Shown piece by piece: positions 7,872-15,951 of a stretch of 19,364 nt of DNA. Positions within the stretch are counted from its first letter, which is position 1, and the number at the start of each line of letters is the position of its first letter. Below the pieces are notes generated by a model, which saw only the letters and a list, made by a program, of their open reading frames with translations, was not told the DNA's origin and did not search any database. The stretch lies in NCBI GenBank assembly GCA_002490775.1, contig DKUR01000068.1, positions 47,244 to 66,607 on the forward strand. Reading direction: 5' to 3'. Source of the DNA: Lachnospiraceae bacterium UBA7199. Its GTDB lineage: Bacteria > Bacillota > Clostridia > Lachnospirales > Lachnospiraceae. Position numbers and translations under genes: made by a program.

Positions 7872-8822
7872 TTATCTCCTTCCTTTCTTCCTGTTTTTCT
7901 TTTCAGCAGCCTTTGAACCATCAGGATCATTGTCATTTGTCATCCGGTATACAAAGAAACACAAAATACCACTGACAATAAACAAATAAACAGACAAGGA
8001 ACCTGCCATACCGTAATTTCTGCTCTTTAAATGGCTGTTCAGGAACATAATTAAAGTCATTGATGTACGATCCGGAGTTCCCTGGCCATTTGTTAAAATC
8101 TGTGGAACATCAAACATCTGAAGCCCGCCGATTATGGAAGTTATCAATGTATAGGCAAGAATCGGACGTATCAACGGAAGCGTAACATAAAAGAATCTCT
8201 GTATGCTGCTGCAGCCATCCAGCTCAGATGCCTCAAATATATCAGGACTGATACCCATAATTGCCGCCATCAGCATAATCGTTGTATTTCCAAACCACAT
8301 CAGGAAGTTCATCAAACCAACCAGCGACCTTGTTCCAAATACAGTACCCATAAAATCAATCGGCGCTTTGATCCACCCCAAAGATAACAAAATTGAGTTA
8401 ATTGGTCCGCCGGTAGAAAACATAGTGAAAAACAGCATTGCAAACGCTGATGCCATAATCAGGTTTGGCAGATATATGACTACCTTAAAAAACTGCAGTC
8501 CATGAATTTTAAGGCGGGCATCTACAAACCAGGAGGCAAGCAGCAATGCTATCACAATCTGCGGAATAAATCCGATAATCCACAAAATCAGGGTATTTCC
8601 TGCATATCTAATCATATCCGATTTCAACAGACTGATATAATTTTCCATTCCGATAAATTTGGGTCCGATTTCCTTAATTCCTGAACGATAATATTCATAA
8701 AAGCTGTACCGGATTGTATCTGCCAAAGGAATTAAAGAAAAAACGAAAAAGCTTAAAAAAAACGGAAGAATAAATACGTATCCCCACTTTGCATAGCTGA
8801 TACTTTTACGTTTTTGTTTCAT
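7872..8822 (-). CDS. Carbohydrate ABC transporter permease, MalF type
   Basis: A 316-residue CUT1 permease of the MalF/UgpA group, with a first membrane segment at about residues 15-35 and a Y-R-Y/S-F-Y-like linker typical of the family. The EAA loop is EASELDGCSSIQRFFYVTLP at about 197-216. The start is supported by an AAAGGAA site. It sits between the binding-protein gene (65 nt away, with a hairpin between) and the second permease (4-nt gap), the standard order for oligosaccharide importers. The C terminus is rich in lysine and arginine. The sugar specificity resides mainly in the binding protein and cannot be read from this chain. Confidence 0.93.
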   Translation of the reverse strand: MKQKRKSISYAKWGYVFILPFFLSFFVFSLIPLADTIRYSFYEYYRSGIKEIGPKFIGMENYISLLKSDMIRYAGNTLILWIIGFIPQIVIALLLASWFVDARLKIHGLQFFKVVIYLPNLIMASAFAMLFFTMFSTGGPINSILLSLGWIKAPIDFMGTVFGTRSLVGLMNFLMWFGNTTIMLMAAIMGISPDIFEASELDGCSSIQRFFYVTLPLIRPILAYTLITSIIGGLQMFDVPQILTNGQGTPDRTSMTLIMFLNSHLKSRNYGMAGSLSVYLFIVSGILCFFVYRMTNDNDPDGSKAAEKKNRKKGRR

Positions 8823-8850
8823 ATACTACCATTCCTTTCTTAATCTGTAT

Positions 8851-8878
8851 ACTGCGGAGCATCCATATGCCCCGCAGT
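8851..8878 (-). promoter_or_regulatory. Intercistronic hairpin after the binding-protein gene
   Basis: A strong stem pairs 8867-8878 with 8851-8862: 7 bp plus 4 bp joined by a position that is G-U in the RNA, giving an unbroken 12-bp helix with a 4-nt loop. No U-run follows, so it is not a standard terminator. It starts 9 nt after the binding-protein stop codon. Such hairpins commonly protect upstream mRNA and raise binding-protein levels above permease levels; that role is inferred here. Confidence 0.6.
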
Positions 8879-8887
8879 TTCTAATTT

Positions 8888-10261
8888 TTATTCCGGCCAC
8901 TGAATTTCAGTAATCTCCGGGTAACGTTCCTTGATTGCTGTTTCAAAATTTGCCTTTGCCTTGTCAAAATCAATCTGATTCTGTAAATAATCACCAAAGG
9001 TATTTTGAATTAACTCAACACATCCCTGGTCATAAGAAGAAAGAGGTGCAATTACGATATTTTCTGCAACAGGCGCAAAGTATTTGAATGCATTCTGTCC
9101 GCCAAGGAATTCTGAAGAGAAGTTTTTATCGTCCGCCGCTGCTTCCTGCATACCGCTCTGGGTATTTGTAAAGTCAGTATAGTCTCTGGAAATTTTTAAC
9201 AGGTTATCTTTGTCAGCAGTTACTGCAAGAATAATTTCTTTTACGTGCTGTGGATTATCTGTACCTGTACATGCATGAACATAGGAACCCCCCCAGTTAT
9301 ATTCCTGTGGAGGATTTGTAACAGCCCATGCGCCATCTCCACCATCCCAGTTGGGACTTAAAGTAAAGTCAATTCCCCATGCCGGGAAAAGAAATGCAAA
9401 TACTTTAGATGCTGATCCCATTGCCTGATTCCAGTCAGCATTCCACTGTCCTTTTACGTTCTTGTCAAAATAACCTGCATCCAGCCATTCTTTGGAATCA
9501 TTGATCCAATTCATAATCTTCTGGTCAACCTTGATAACAGTTTCACCCGATGACACCCATGGCTTTTCAATGCTGTTACCATACAGACGGAAAGTATCTG
9601 CATAAGAGGCAAATGTATAATATCCCTTTGCTTTAAGCTCGGCTGCCGTTGCTTTTAAGGTATCCCAGTCTTTTACTTTTTCTCCAACTGCTTCGGGATC
9701 ATCTGTACCAAATACATCCATGGCAATATCACGACGGTATACCAATAACCCCGGACAACACTGCCATGTAGAGCCTCTTTGAACACCGTTTACATCAGAA
9801 GCTGTTACCTTTGTAAAACTGTACTGATCTGCAAGATCGGTATCCGGGTCAATTCCAAGATCGGCAAGAGGCATAGCCACATCTGCATCTGCATCTGTGT
9901 ATTTATTTACATAATCTGTTTCTGATAAGAAAATATCAATTTTATCATCTGCTGCTGCATCTGCCTGATTTAACAATGCTTCGTCAAGCTTCTGCTGATA
10001 AACGCCATCCTGATTCGGATTCACAATCCAGTGAATTTCCGTACCATCATTTAAAGTGGTCACTGTTCCATCCGCAGAAGTCTCCTTGACCTCAGGATAA
10101 ACCGCCTCAACACGCTCACGGAACTCATTATTCCAGCAATAAATGTTAATAACCTTTCCCTCTTCCTCATTAACAGCTTCTGTTGTTTTGCCGCCGCAGC
10201 CAGCTAATGTACCTGCAATTATGGCCGCTGTCAACAAAATACTAACCATTTTCTTTTTCAT
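8888..10261 (-). CDS. Extracellular sugar-binding lipoprotein of the ABC importer
   Basis: A 457-residue solute-binding protein. The start at 10259-10261 follows GGAGG by eight nucleotides and gives a classic lipoprotein signal: MKKKMVSILLTAAIIAG then TLAGC, with the lipidated Cys at residue 22. The mature chain starts with an acidic linker, then KVINIYCWNNEFRERV, as in family-1 (MalE-like) carbohydrate-binding proteins. Many tryptophans and tyrosines (for example WGIDFTLSPNWDGGDGAW, EYNWGG) could stack on sugar rings. It would be anchored outside the membrane and hand substrate to the two permeases. Neighbouring phosphorylases suggest beta-gluco-oligosaccharides as ligand; this is inference. 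It has its own promoter candidate. Confidence 0.92.
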   Translation of the reverse strand: MKKKMVSILLTAAIIAGTLAGCGGKTTEAVNEEEGKVINIYCWNNEFRERVEAVYPEVKETSADGTVTTLNDGTEIHWIVNPNQDGVYQQKLDEALLNQADAAADDKIDIFLSETDYVNKYTDADADVAMPLADLGIDPDTDLADQYSFTKVTASDVNGVQRGSTWQCCPGLLVYRRDIAMDVFGTDDPEAVGEKVKDWDTLKATAAELKAKGYYTFASYADTFRLYGNSIEKPWVSSGETVIKVDQKIMNWINDSKEWLDAGYFDKNVKGQWNADWNQAMGSASKVFAFLFPAWGIDFTLSPNWDGGDGAWAVTNPPQEYNWGGSYVHACTGTDNPQHVKEIILAVTADKDNLLKISRDYTDFTNTQSGMQEAAADDKNFSSEFLGGQNAFKYFAPVAENIVIAPLSSYDQGCVELIQNTFGDYLQNQIDFDKAKANFETAIKERYPEITEIQWPE

Positions 10262-10307
10262 TGAAAGTTCCTCCTTAAAAATCATTTTATTTATGGTTTT
10301 GTATTCT

Positions 10308-10346
10308 CTGTGATACATATTGTATCCTGTTTCCTATCCTGTGATA
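10308..10346. repeat. Short direct repeats at the internal promoter
   Basis: Two direct repeats interleave just downstream of and into the internal promoter. TATCCTGT occurs at 10323-10330 and 10335-10342 (12-bp period). CTGTGATA occurs at 10308-10315 and 10339-10346 (31 bp apart, about three helical turns), the second overlapping the -10 box. CTGTGATA occurs once more at 17647-17654, upstream of the symporter promoter. Direct repeats of this kind are a common form of AraC-family operator, but these copies are short and could be chance. Confidence 0.35.
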
Positions 10347-10372
10347 TACCAGATAAATATGAAAAATGTCAA
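10343..10372 (-). promoter_or_regulatory. Internal promoter before the binding-protein gene
   Basis: In the 127-nt gap before the binding-protein gene, the minus strand has a perfect -35 box TTGACA (10367-10372), an 18-bp spacer, and -10 box TATATC (10343-10348) preceded by TGG, an extended -10. It would give separate transcription of the binding protein, permeases and GH3 gene, independent of the two phosphorylases. Confidence 0.65.
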
Positions 10373-10388
10373 AATCATGTCATTGTTC

Positions 10389-12803
10389 TTATGAAAGTTC
10401 CAATATAATTTCCGTGTGCTCTTTAAGCAGTTTCACAGGCACATAATTTCCTTCCACTTCCTCTCCGTTAACAATCAGCTTTTTGCAGCCTGATTCTGCA
10501 TGTCCGGGATTATAAATCGAAATATGCAGACGGCTTCCTCTGAAGTCTTTGTCAATCTCAAGGAATTCCCACTCTCTTGGAATAGAAGGCGATATTTTAA
10601 GTCCATATAAATCCGGACGCATACCCAGTATTCCTTCCACACAACCTACCATGACAGTAGATGCTGTTCCTGTAAGCCAATGTACATGGGAACGTCCGAA
10701 ATGGGGACTGTCTTTTCCTTCTGTAAACTGACCATAGCAATAAGGCTCCAGCCTGCGGATTTCTGCCCGGTCATTTTGTGCAGAGGGTGCATTTTCCATA
10801 AAATATGTAAAGGCGCGCTGCCCATGTCCACATAATGCCTCTGCAAGAATAATCCACCCCTGTGACTGTGAAAAAACACCTGCGTTTTCCTTAGTTCCCG
10901 CATTGTAAATTACGGCAAGCGCTCCTTCAAATGCATGTTTATGATAAGGGGGATCCATTAAAATAGCTCCGTATTCCGTATTCAACCGCTTGTATACGGT
11001 ATCTAAAGCTATATCAGCCTGTTCTTTTGTAGCAAACCCGCTAATTACTGCCCAACTCTGTGGATTCAGCCACATATTTGCCTCCGGGTCAGTACGTTTT
11101 CCAATTACTTCACCCTTATCCGTAAAACCGCGGATAAATCTGTCTTCATTCCAGCAAAGCCCCTGAATAATGGTACCCAGCTTTTTCTGACTTTCATCCA
11201 GATATCTGATATAAGTTTGTTCCTTCTTATATTCCGCAAACTTCTTCAAAATAGACATGGCAAGATAAAACTGGAATGCCACAAATGTTGATTCTCCATC
11301 TTTGCCAAGCCTTAAACAATCATTCCAGTCCGCATACAAACCAGCCGGCATACCATGAATTCCCAAATGATTCATAGAAAAATCAATGGCCCGCTTTAAA
11401 TGCTCATATACCGTACCTTCACCCTTATTAGCAAAGGGAATCACTTCATCAATAAATGAAAGATTGCCTGATTCAGAAACATATTTATAGATTGTCGGGA
11501 ACAGCCATAAAGCATCATCTGCCCGATAGGCGGGATGTCCTGTTTCCTTTACATAGGATGCATCATCCGGTGTGTCCTCATGCCCTGCATTATGATGAAA
11601 CTTCACAAGAGGCAGGCCTGCGCCATTATCCACCTGCGCAGACAGCATAAAACGAAGCTTATCCCCTGCCATTTCCGGTGCCAGATGTATCACTCCCTGT
11701 ATATCCTGAACCGTATCACGATATCCGTATCCGTTGCGCAGACCACAGTATGTAAATGATGCTGCCCGCGACCAGATAAAGGTCATAAAGCAATTATAGG
11801 CATTCCATGTATTGATCATGGTATTAAATTCCGGACTTGGCGTTTTTACTTGAAAATGAGAAAGCTTCCCGTGCCAGTAGGAAATCAGTCTTTCTAATTC
11901 CTTCTCACATATTTCTTCCACATTTTGATACTGCTTCATGATATTTCCTGCCTCAGCATCACCTTTCATCCCCATAATAAATGCCAGTTTTTTTGTTTCC
12001 CCCGGTGCCAGTAAAATCCGGGCAGTAAGGGCTCCGCATCCATTTTCGTTATACCCAAGCTCTCCTCCCAAATCTCCCAAAAGCACGCCTTCGGGATTTC
12101 CATACCCGTGATACCGTCCAAGAAACTTTTCCTTATCTCCACAGTAAGAGGATACCTCTGTCCCTGCAAGTCCAAAGAAACGTTCTATTACTATCTTGTT
12201 ATCTACATCCTCACCATCCTCCAGTCCATCCAGATTGCCATGAATTAACTGATTGATCCGATTGCCCCGGAAAATTGTTCTGGTAATAAACTGCGAATAC
12301 TGCAGGTTTATCTGATCCTGTTCATAATTATTGTCATTGGTAAATTCTGCATATCCCGTAATACTCAGACTCCTTGCAACGCCGGAATCATTTTTAAGGC
12401 TTAAATTCCAGACCTCATAATCTTCATCCAGCGGAACATAATATAAAGCCTCTGAATGAATCCCATTGTAATCTGTAAGCATTTTGGTATATGCAGTTCC
12501 ATGACGGCACTCGCATTTATAAATACTGGTATCCTTGCCCACCGGCTGCCACGAAGCGGACCAATAATCTTTACTTTCATTATCGCGAATATAAATATAG
12601 CGGCCGGGCTGGTCAAAATTATTAAAAATATAGCGGAGAATTCTGCCCTTTGCACCGGACTTTGCAAAACTGTATCCTCCTGCATTATTGGAGATAATTG
12701 CACCATATTTAGGCGACCCCAGATAATTTACCCAGGGCGCAGGCGTATCCGGTCTGTCAATTACATACTCTCTTTTTTCATCATCAAAATAACCATATCT
12801 CAT
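10389..12803 (-). CDS. Cellobiose phosphorylase (GH94)
   Basis: An 804-residue cytoplasmic GH94 enzyme that splits cellobiose with phosphate to alpha-glucose-1-phosphate and glucose, saving ATP. It opens MRYGYFDDEKREYVI, nearly the same as characterised cellobiose phosphorylases, and its length fits that group. The N-terminal beta-sandwich has TPAPWVNYLGSPKYGAIISN and AGGYSF; the (alpha/alpha)6 barrel has GLRNGYGYRDTVQD and GLYADWNDCLRLG, whose DWND (about residues 492-495) carries the catalytic acid. The ATG at 12801-12803 is preferred over one 6 nt upstream, which directly abuts GGAGG. It lies 50 nt after the larger GH94 gene. There is no signal peptide, so it acts on imported disaccharide. 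Confidence 0.92.
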   Translation of the reverse strand: MRYGYFDDEKREYVIDRPDTPAPWVNYLGSPKYGAIISNNAGGYSFAKSGAKGRILRYIFNNFDQPGRYIYIRDNESKDYWSASWQPVGKDTSIYKCECRHGTAYTKMLTDYNGIHSEALYYVPLDEDYEVWNLSLKNDSGVARSLSITGYAEFTNDNNYEQDQINLQYSQFITRTIFRGNRINQLIHGNLDGLEDGEDVDNKIVIERFFGLAGTEVSSYCGDKEKFLGRYHGYGNPEGVLLGDLGGELGYNENGCGALTARILLAPGETKKLAFIMGMKGDAEAGNIMKQYQNVEEICEKELERLISYWHGKLSHFQVKTPSPEFNTMINTWNAYNCFMTFIWSRAASFTYCGLRNGYGYRDTVQDIQGVIHLAPEMAGDKLRFMLSAQVDNGAGLPLVKFHHNAGHEDTPDDASYVKETGHPAYRADDALWLFPTIYKYVSESGNLSFIDEVIPFANKGEGTVYEHLKRAIDFSMNHLGIHGMPAGLYADWNDCLRLGKDGESTFVAFQFYLAMSILKKFAEYKKEQTYIRYLDESQKKLGTIIQGLCWNEDRFIRGFTDKGEVIGKRTDPEANMWLNPQSWAVISGFATKEQADIALDTVYKRLNTEYGAILMDPPYHKHAFEGALAVIYNAGTKENAGVFSQSQGWIILAEALCGHGQRAFTYFMENAPSAQNDRAEIRRLEPYCYGQFTEGKDSPHFGRSHVHWLTGTASTVMVGCVEGILGMRPDLYGLKISPSIPREWEFLEIDKDFRGSRLHISIYNPGHAESGCKKLIVNGEEVEGNYVPVKLLKEHTEIILELS

Positions 12804-12853
12804 ATACATCCTCCTAAAACTTTTACAAATTGATTACAGCAGCTTTCCGCGCA

Positions 12854-15559
12854 TTATCTGCCTTCCAGCTCTACCTCAATTTTATGTACCGTATCCGGCA
12901 GGGACATTATAATTTCTCTGCTTAAGAGGGCAAAGTTATCCTGGTGTCCCAATTCTGTTTCTCCATCACAAACCGCCCTTTTTATTGCATATTCTCCATA
13001 AGTCAGGTTCCAGGGATTTTTAAACCGTACACAAAACTTCCTGCCTGCAAACCAAAGCTGAATTTCAGCATTTCCTTCCGCATCAAACTGCTCTTTCACC
13101 AGCTTGGGTCTGATGACCATATCACCGATTTCTCCATGTACTCCAAACACTTCTGTAACAGCAGTCAGCATATACCAGCTTGCTGCTCCCGTCAGGTAGT
13201 GGTATAAGCCTCTTCCTGAACCATTAAAGTATTCAGGGATTCCCGGATAAATTTTACTCACTTCAAACTTAAGTGCCGCATCTGCAAGTGTCTGAAGCGC
13301 CTTATAACCTTCCTTCACAAATCCCCGCTGATACAATGCATTTGCATACATAACCGTCATATGTGAAAAAACAGCTCCGTTTTCCTTTTCTCCATATGCA
13401 AATCCAAACATTCTTCCCAGATTAAATTTTAACTCATGAAAATCTGTATTCAAACGATAACCGCCAATCTCCTTCTTATACAGATACCTGTCTGCACTTT
13501 TACAGATTGCTGCCACCTGCTCATTTTCAGCAGTTCTGCTCATAATTGCAAATACCTGGCCGGTAAGCATCATTCTGACTCCACCCGCAAAGTATCCCTC
13601 TACAGGCTTCCCATCATTATCATAGTAGCTGTTAAACCATCCTTCTTTTCCCTTTTCCCCAATCCATTCTGTCTTGCGGATATGACTCATTATCCAGTCT
13701 GCCTTATGTTTCAAATTATCCGCCAGCTTTCTCACATCCACCTTTATTCTTGCTCCGCTGATATTGTGCCTGCAAAGCTGCAAATATCGCTGCAGAATCT
13801 CCTGCTTTGCTGCAATATCCTCATAAATCCTGCTATCCTCCTGCAAAAGAACCTGTATTTCCTCAAGCAGCTCCACATACTTCCAGCCAAACTTCTCTTC
13901 CAGCAGCACAAGCAGTTCTGAAAGCTGCATAAAATTTCCTGCATAAGCACAGGTAAATGCCACACTCTCTCCATTTTCACCTGCCATATCCAATGCATCA
14001 TTCCAGTCTGCTCCCCGAAGTCTGATATGATTATGCGCGCCCACTTCGTAAAATGCACACAAATGCTGTAACAGCAGATGTTCCAAAATACTTCCCTCAT
14101 ACACCTGACCATCCGCGCATTTTTGGCGTAATCCATAGCCCACATCCCACAGGGCATCCAGACCTCTTCCACGCTCCATTTGTTCATCCTTAAAGTAAGA
14201 AATCTTCTCTTTTAATATTTCAATGTCCCCTGTCTGGTCAATATAAAGCTTTGTTGTCATAAAAGGCCAGATGCCATGGTCCATCCAGACACGTGCAATA
14301 CCATTTCTATCTGCAACAAACTCTCCCTGCCCTTCTCCTATAATTGTAGCATTGGTACCATCTATCCGCACTCCGCCATAATTATCAAGAATCATCTGAC
14401 GCACTCCGCAGGGATCCATGATTAGCAGGGAAAGACAATCCTGCCACAAATCACGCCATCCTCTGCCGCCTCTGCCATAATCATGATGCGGCAGGAAGGA
14501 GCAGCCATAGATTCGCCTTAGAATGGGCTGAAAGCTTACCCAGCGCATTAGATTATCGAATCTGCTATTTCCGGTATAATACCTGACATTTACCCTGTTC
14601 TGCCAGTAATCTTTCATCTGCATCTGCGCTTCTTTTACTTTTGAGGCTGTTCCATAGGCAGAAAGAATATCTTCAATCTCATCCTCATTCTCTATTACTC
14701 CCATAACAATGGTATATGACACACTTTCTTCAGGATTAAGAGCTACCTCTGAAAAGCGAATGCCTCCAAGCGCTTCTTTTCCCTCAAAACAGCTTCCGGC
14801 AGCCGCCCCCGCTGAAGCTTCCATAATTTTCCGAGGCTGCACATAGCTTCCGCCTTCACCGATATATTCCTCTGTCACAGGATAAAAATCCTTGGGCTTT
14901 TCCCCCTTTCCAGTAATCCCGCATACAAAATATGTAAGATTATTCTCCCTGTGTCCCCGCTCATCAAAGGACAAGGTCGGCTTTACATATACCCCGTAAT
15001 CTGTAGTCTTTATTCGGTGCAGCAGGGAAGTAACGTGCCGATGATCCCTGATATTGTCTGCACTTCTTCCAAAAATAGGGATTGCAGCAATAGACGTAAT
15101 GGTCTGTGTTTTTTTACTCAGATTACAAAGCTCCACATGCATAATCTCCACATTATGTTCAAGAGGCACAAAGCTTGTTATCCTCGACTCCATTTGATAT
15201 TTTTCTGACTTTCTTGTAACAGTCTGATACATAAAACCTGCTGTCAGCTCACTTTTGTCCTGATATTCTGTAAATTTCCTGCTTTCCTCCTCCGCAGAAG
15301 CCCCCACGGCGGACCATGCGCCCAAGCCTTCCACATAACACCAAAAATTTCTTCCTGACCGGTTATTATGCAGATTCTCCGCACTGACAGGCTCCATGAG
15401 AAATGCATTCTGATTTATCTTCACATCTCCCCCCAGATTCGGTGACAGTGCACTCTTAATCCCGCTTTCCCCTGCAATCGGAAAATAAAGATAACTATAA
15501 TTTTCCGGCTGTTCTATGGAAAACGTCCCATCATTATCCAAAAATTGTATTGTTTCCAT
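12854..15559 (-). CDS. Second GH94 glycoside phosphorylase, 901 residues, possibly laminaribiose type
   Basis: A long GH94-family enzyme, first gene of the sugar operon. The start at 15557-15559 is nine nucleotides after GGAGG; the product opens METIQFLDNDGTFSIEQPEN. Family signs are the early YSYLYFPIAGESGIKSALSP segment, the region around FLPHHDYGRGGRGWRDLWQD, and LRGADWNDALDMAGENGESV with the catalytic DWND at about 518-521. After the DWND it has an insert of roughly 150 residues (from about 545) rich in Leu/Glu that the cellobiose phosphorylase next door lacks. Its length and this insert differ from cellodextrin phosphorylases and resemble the roughly 900-residue laminaribiose phosphorylase group; I cannot confirm the linkage from sequence alone. 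No signal peptide is seen. Confidence 0.85.
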   Translation of the reverse strand: METIQFLDNDGTFSIEQPENYSYLYFPIAGESGIKSALSPNLGGDVKINQNAFLMEPVSAENLHNNRSGRNFWCYVEGLGAWSAVGASAEEESRKFTEYQDKSELTAGFMYQTVTRKSEKYQMESRITSFVPLEHNVEIMHVELCNLSKKTQTITSIAAIPIFGRSADNIRDHRHVTSLLHRIKTTDYGVYVKPTLSFDERGHRENNLTYFVCGITGKGEKPKDFYPVTEEYIGEGGSYVQPRKIMEASAGAAAGSCFEGKEALGGIRFSEVALNPEESVSYTIVMGVIENEDEIEDILSAYGTASKVKEAQMQMKDYWQNRVNVRYYTGNSRFDNLMRWVSFQPILRRIYGCSFLPHHDYGRGGRGWRDLWQDCLSLLIMDPCGVRQMILDNYGGVRIDGTNATIIGEGQGEFVADRNGIARVWMDHGIWPFMTTKLYIDQTGDIEILKEKISYFKDEQMERGRGLDALWDVGYGLRQKCADGQVYEGSILEHLLLQHLCAFYEVGAHNHIRLRGADWNDALDMAGENGESVAFTCAYAGNFMQLSELLVLLEEKFGWKYVELLEEIQVLLQEDSRIYEDIAAKQEILQRYLQLCRHNISGARIKVDVRKLADNLKHKADWIMSHIRKTEWIGEKGKEGWFNSYYDNDGKPVEGYFAGGVRMMLTGQVFAIMSRTAENEQVAAICKSADRYLYKKEIGGYRLNTDFHELKFNLGRMFGFAYGEKENGAVFSHMTVMYANALYQRGFVKEGYKALQTLADAALKFEVSKIYPGIPEYFNGSGRGLYHYLTGAASWYMLTAVTEVFGVHGEIGDMVIRPKLVKEQFDAEGNAEIQLWFAGRKFCVRFKNPWNLTYGEYAIKRAVCDGETELGHQDNFALLSREIIMSLPDTVHKIEVELEGR

Positions 15560-15591
15560 CTGACAAAACCTCCTGTACATCCTATTTATAA

Positions 15592-15675
15592 AAACTTTTT
15601 GGGGAAACTTTTAATGATTAAAATTCTACTTAGTTCTTTCGGAAACATATATCAGATTAATTTAAAAAATATCAA
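15592..15675 (-). promoter_or_regulatory. Candidate promoter region of the sugar operon
   Basis: The best minus-strand match upstream of the first GH94 gene is TTGATA (15670-15675), an 18-bp spacer and TATATG (15646-15651). Both boxes are moderate, as expected for an activator-dependent promoter. Downstream lies a direct repeat AAACTTTT at 15592-15599 and 15605-15612 (13-bp period), which could be a binding site but is low in complexity. No convincing catabolite-response (cre) palindrome is seen. Confidence 0.35.
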
Positions 15676-15757
15676 ATGCATGATGTAATGTCAGAACTTT
15701 TCCTAATACAAAAAAATACTATACTCCCGTCTTTGAAAACTAAATATATAAAAAATC

Positions 15758-15788
15758 GCGGCATCCCTTGTACTTACTGGGATGCCGC
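15758..15788 (-). terminator. Intrinsic terminator downstream of the symporter
   Basis: A perfect 10-bp GC-rich stem (GCGGCATCCC at 15758-15767 with GGGATGCCGC at 15779-15788) encloses an 11-nt loop. On the minus strand it is followed by GATTTTTTATATA, a good U-run, so it should end transcription coming from the symporter. An A/T flank on the other side makes it potentially bidirectional. It lies about 160 nt past the symporter stop codon, leaving room for a small gene. Confidence 0.85.
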
Positions 15789-15881
15789 AATTTTTGCATT
15801 TGTCACAAAGCAGGGGCTTACGAAGCTGCTGCCTTTTATCATCTGCATCATCTTCGCGTTCCCCTCATCATATGATTTCAT
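15774..15881 (-). CDS. Possible 35-residue small protein between symporter and terminator
   Basis: A short reading frame starts at ATG 15879-15881 behind AGGTGG (about eight nucleotides) and ends with TAA inside the loop of the terminator. The product begins MKSYDEGNAKMMQMIKG and continues SSFVSPCFVTNAKIAASQ, with one Cys and no membrane segment. The frame is open upstream back to a TGA near the symporter end. A 5-bp GCGCG/CGCGC hairpin (15896-15911) sits just before the ribosome-binding site. I do not recognise a family. It could equally be untranslated 3' sequence of the symporter mRNA. Confidence 0.3.
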   Translation of the reverse strand: MKSYDEGNAKMMQMIKGSSFVSPCFVTNAKIAASQ

Positions 15882-15925
15882 TTTTATGTCCACCTGCGCG
15901 TTACTACGCGCGTACGAATCAATAG

Positions 15926-15949
15926 GTTGAATATGCTTTTTTATTCAAC
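15926..15949 (-). other. Hairpin directly after the symporter stop codon
   Basis: An 8-bp perfect inverted repeat (GTTGAATA at 15926-15933 with TATTCAAC at 15942-15949) with an 8-nt loop begins 3 nt after the symporter stop. In the transcript the loop is A-rich and no U-run follows, so it is not a standard terminator; it may protect the mRNA 3' end or separate the symporter from the small reading frame. Confidence 0.4.
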
Positions 15950-15951
15950 TT

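Noticed and set aside
10262..10318. Longer N terminus for the binding protein
   Set aside because: It would place 19 extra polar residues before a perfect lipoprotein signal, while GGAGG is placed for the downstream ATG.
15592..15612. AAACTTTT direct repeat as a definite AraC operator
   Set aside because: The motif is AT-rich and low in complexity, so chance occurrence is likely; kept only as a remark in the promoter entry.
15676..15930. Plus-strand open frame of 84 codons in the symporter-to-sugar-operon gap
   Set aside because: It crosses the strong terminator hairpin, has no ribosome-binding site, and shows no recognisable motif.
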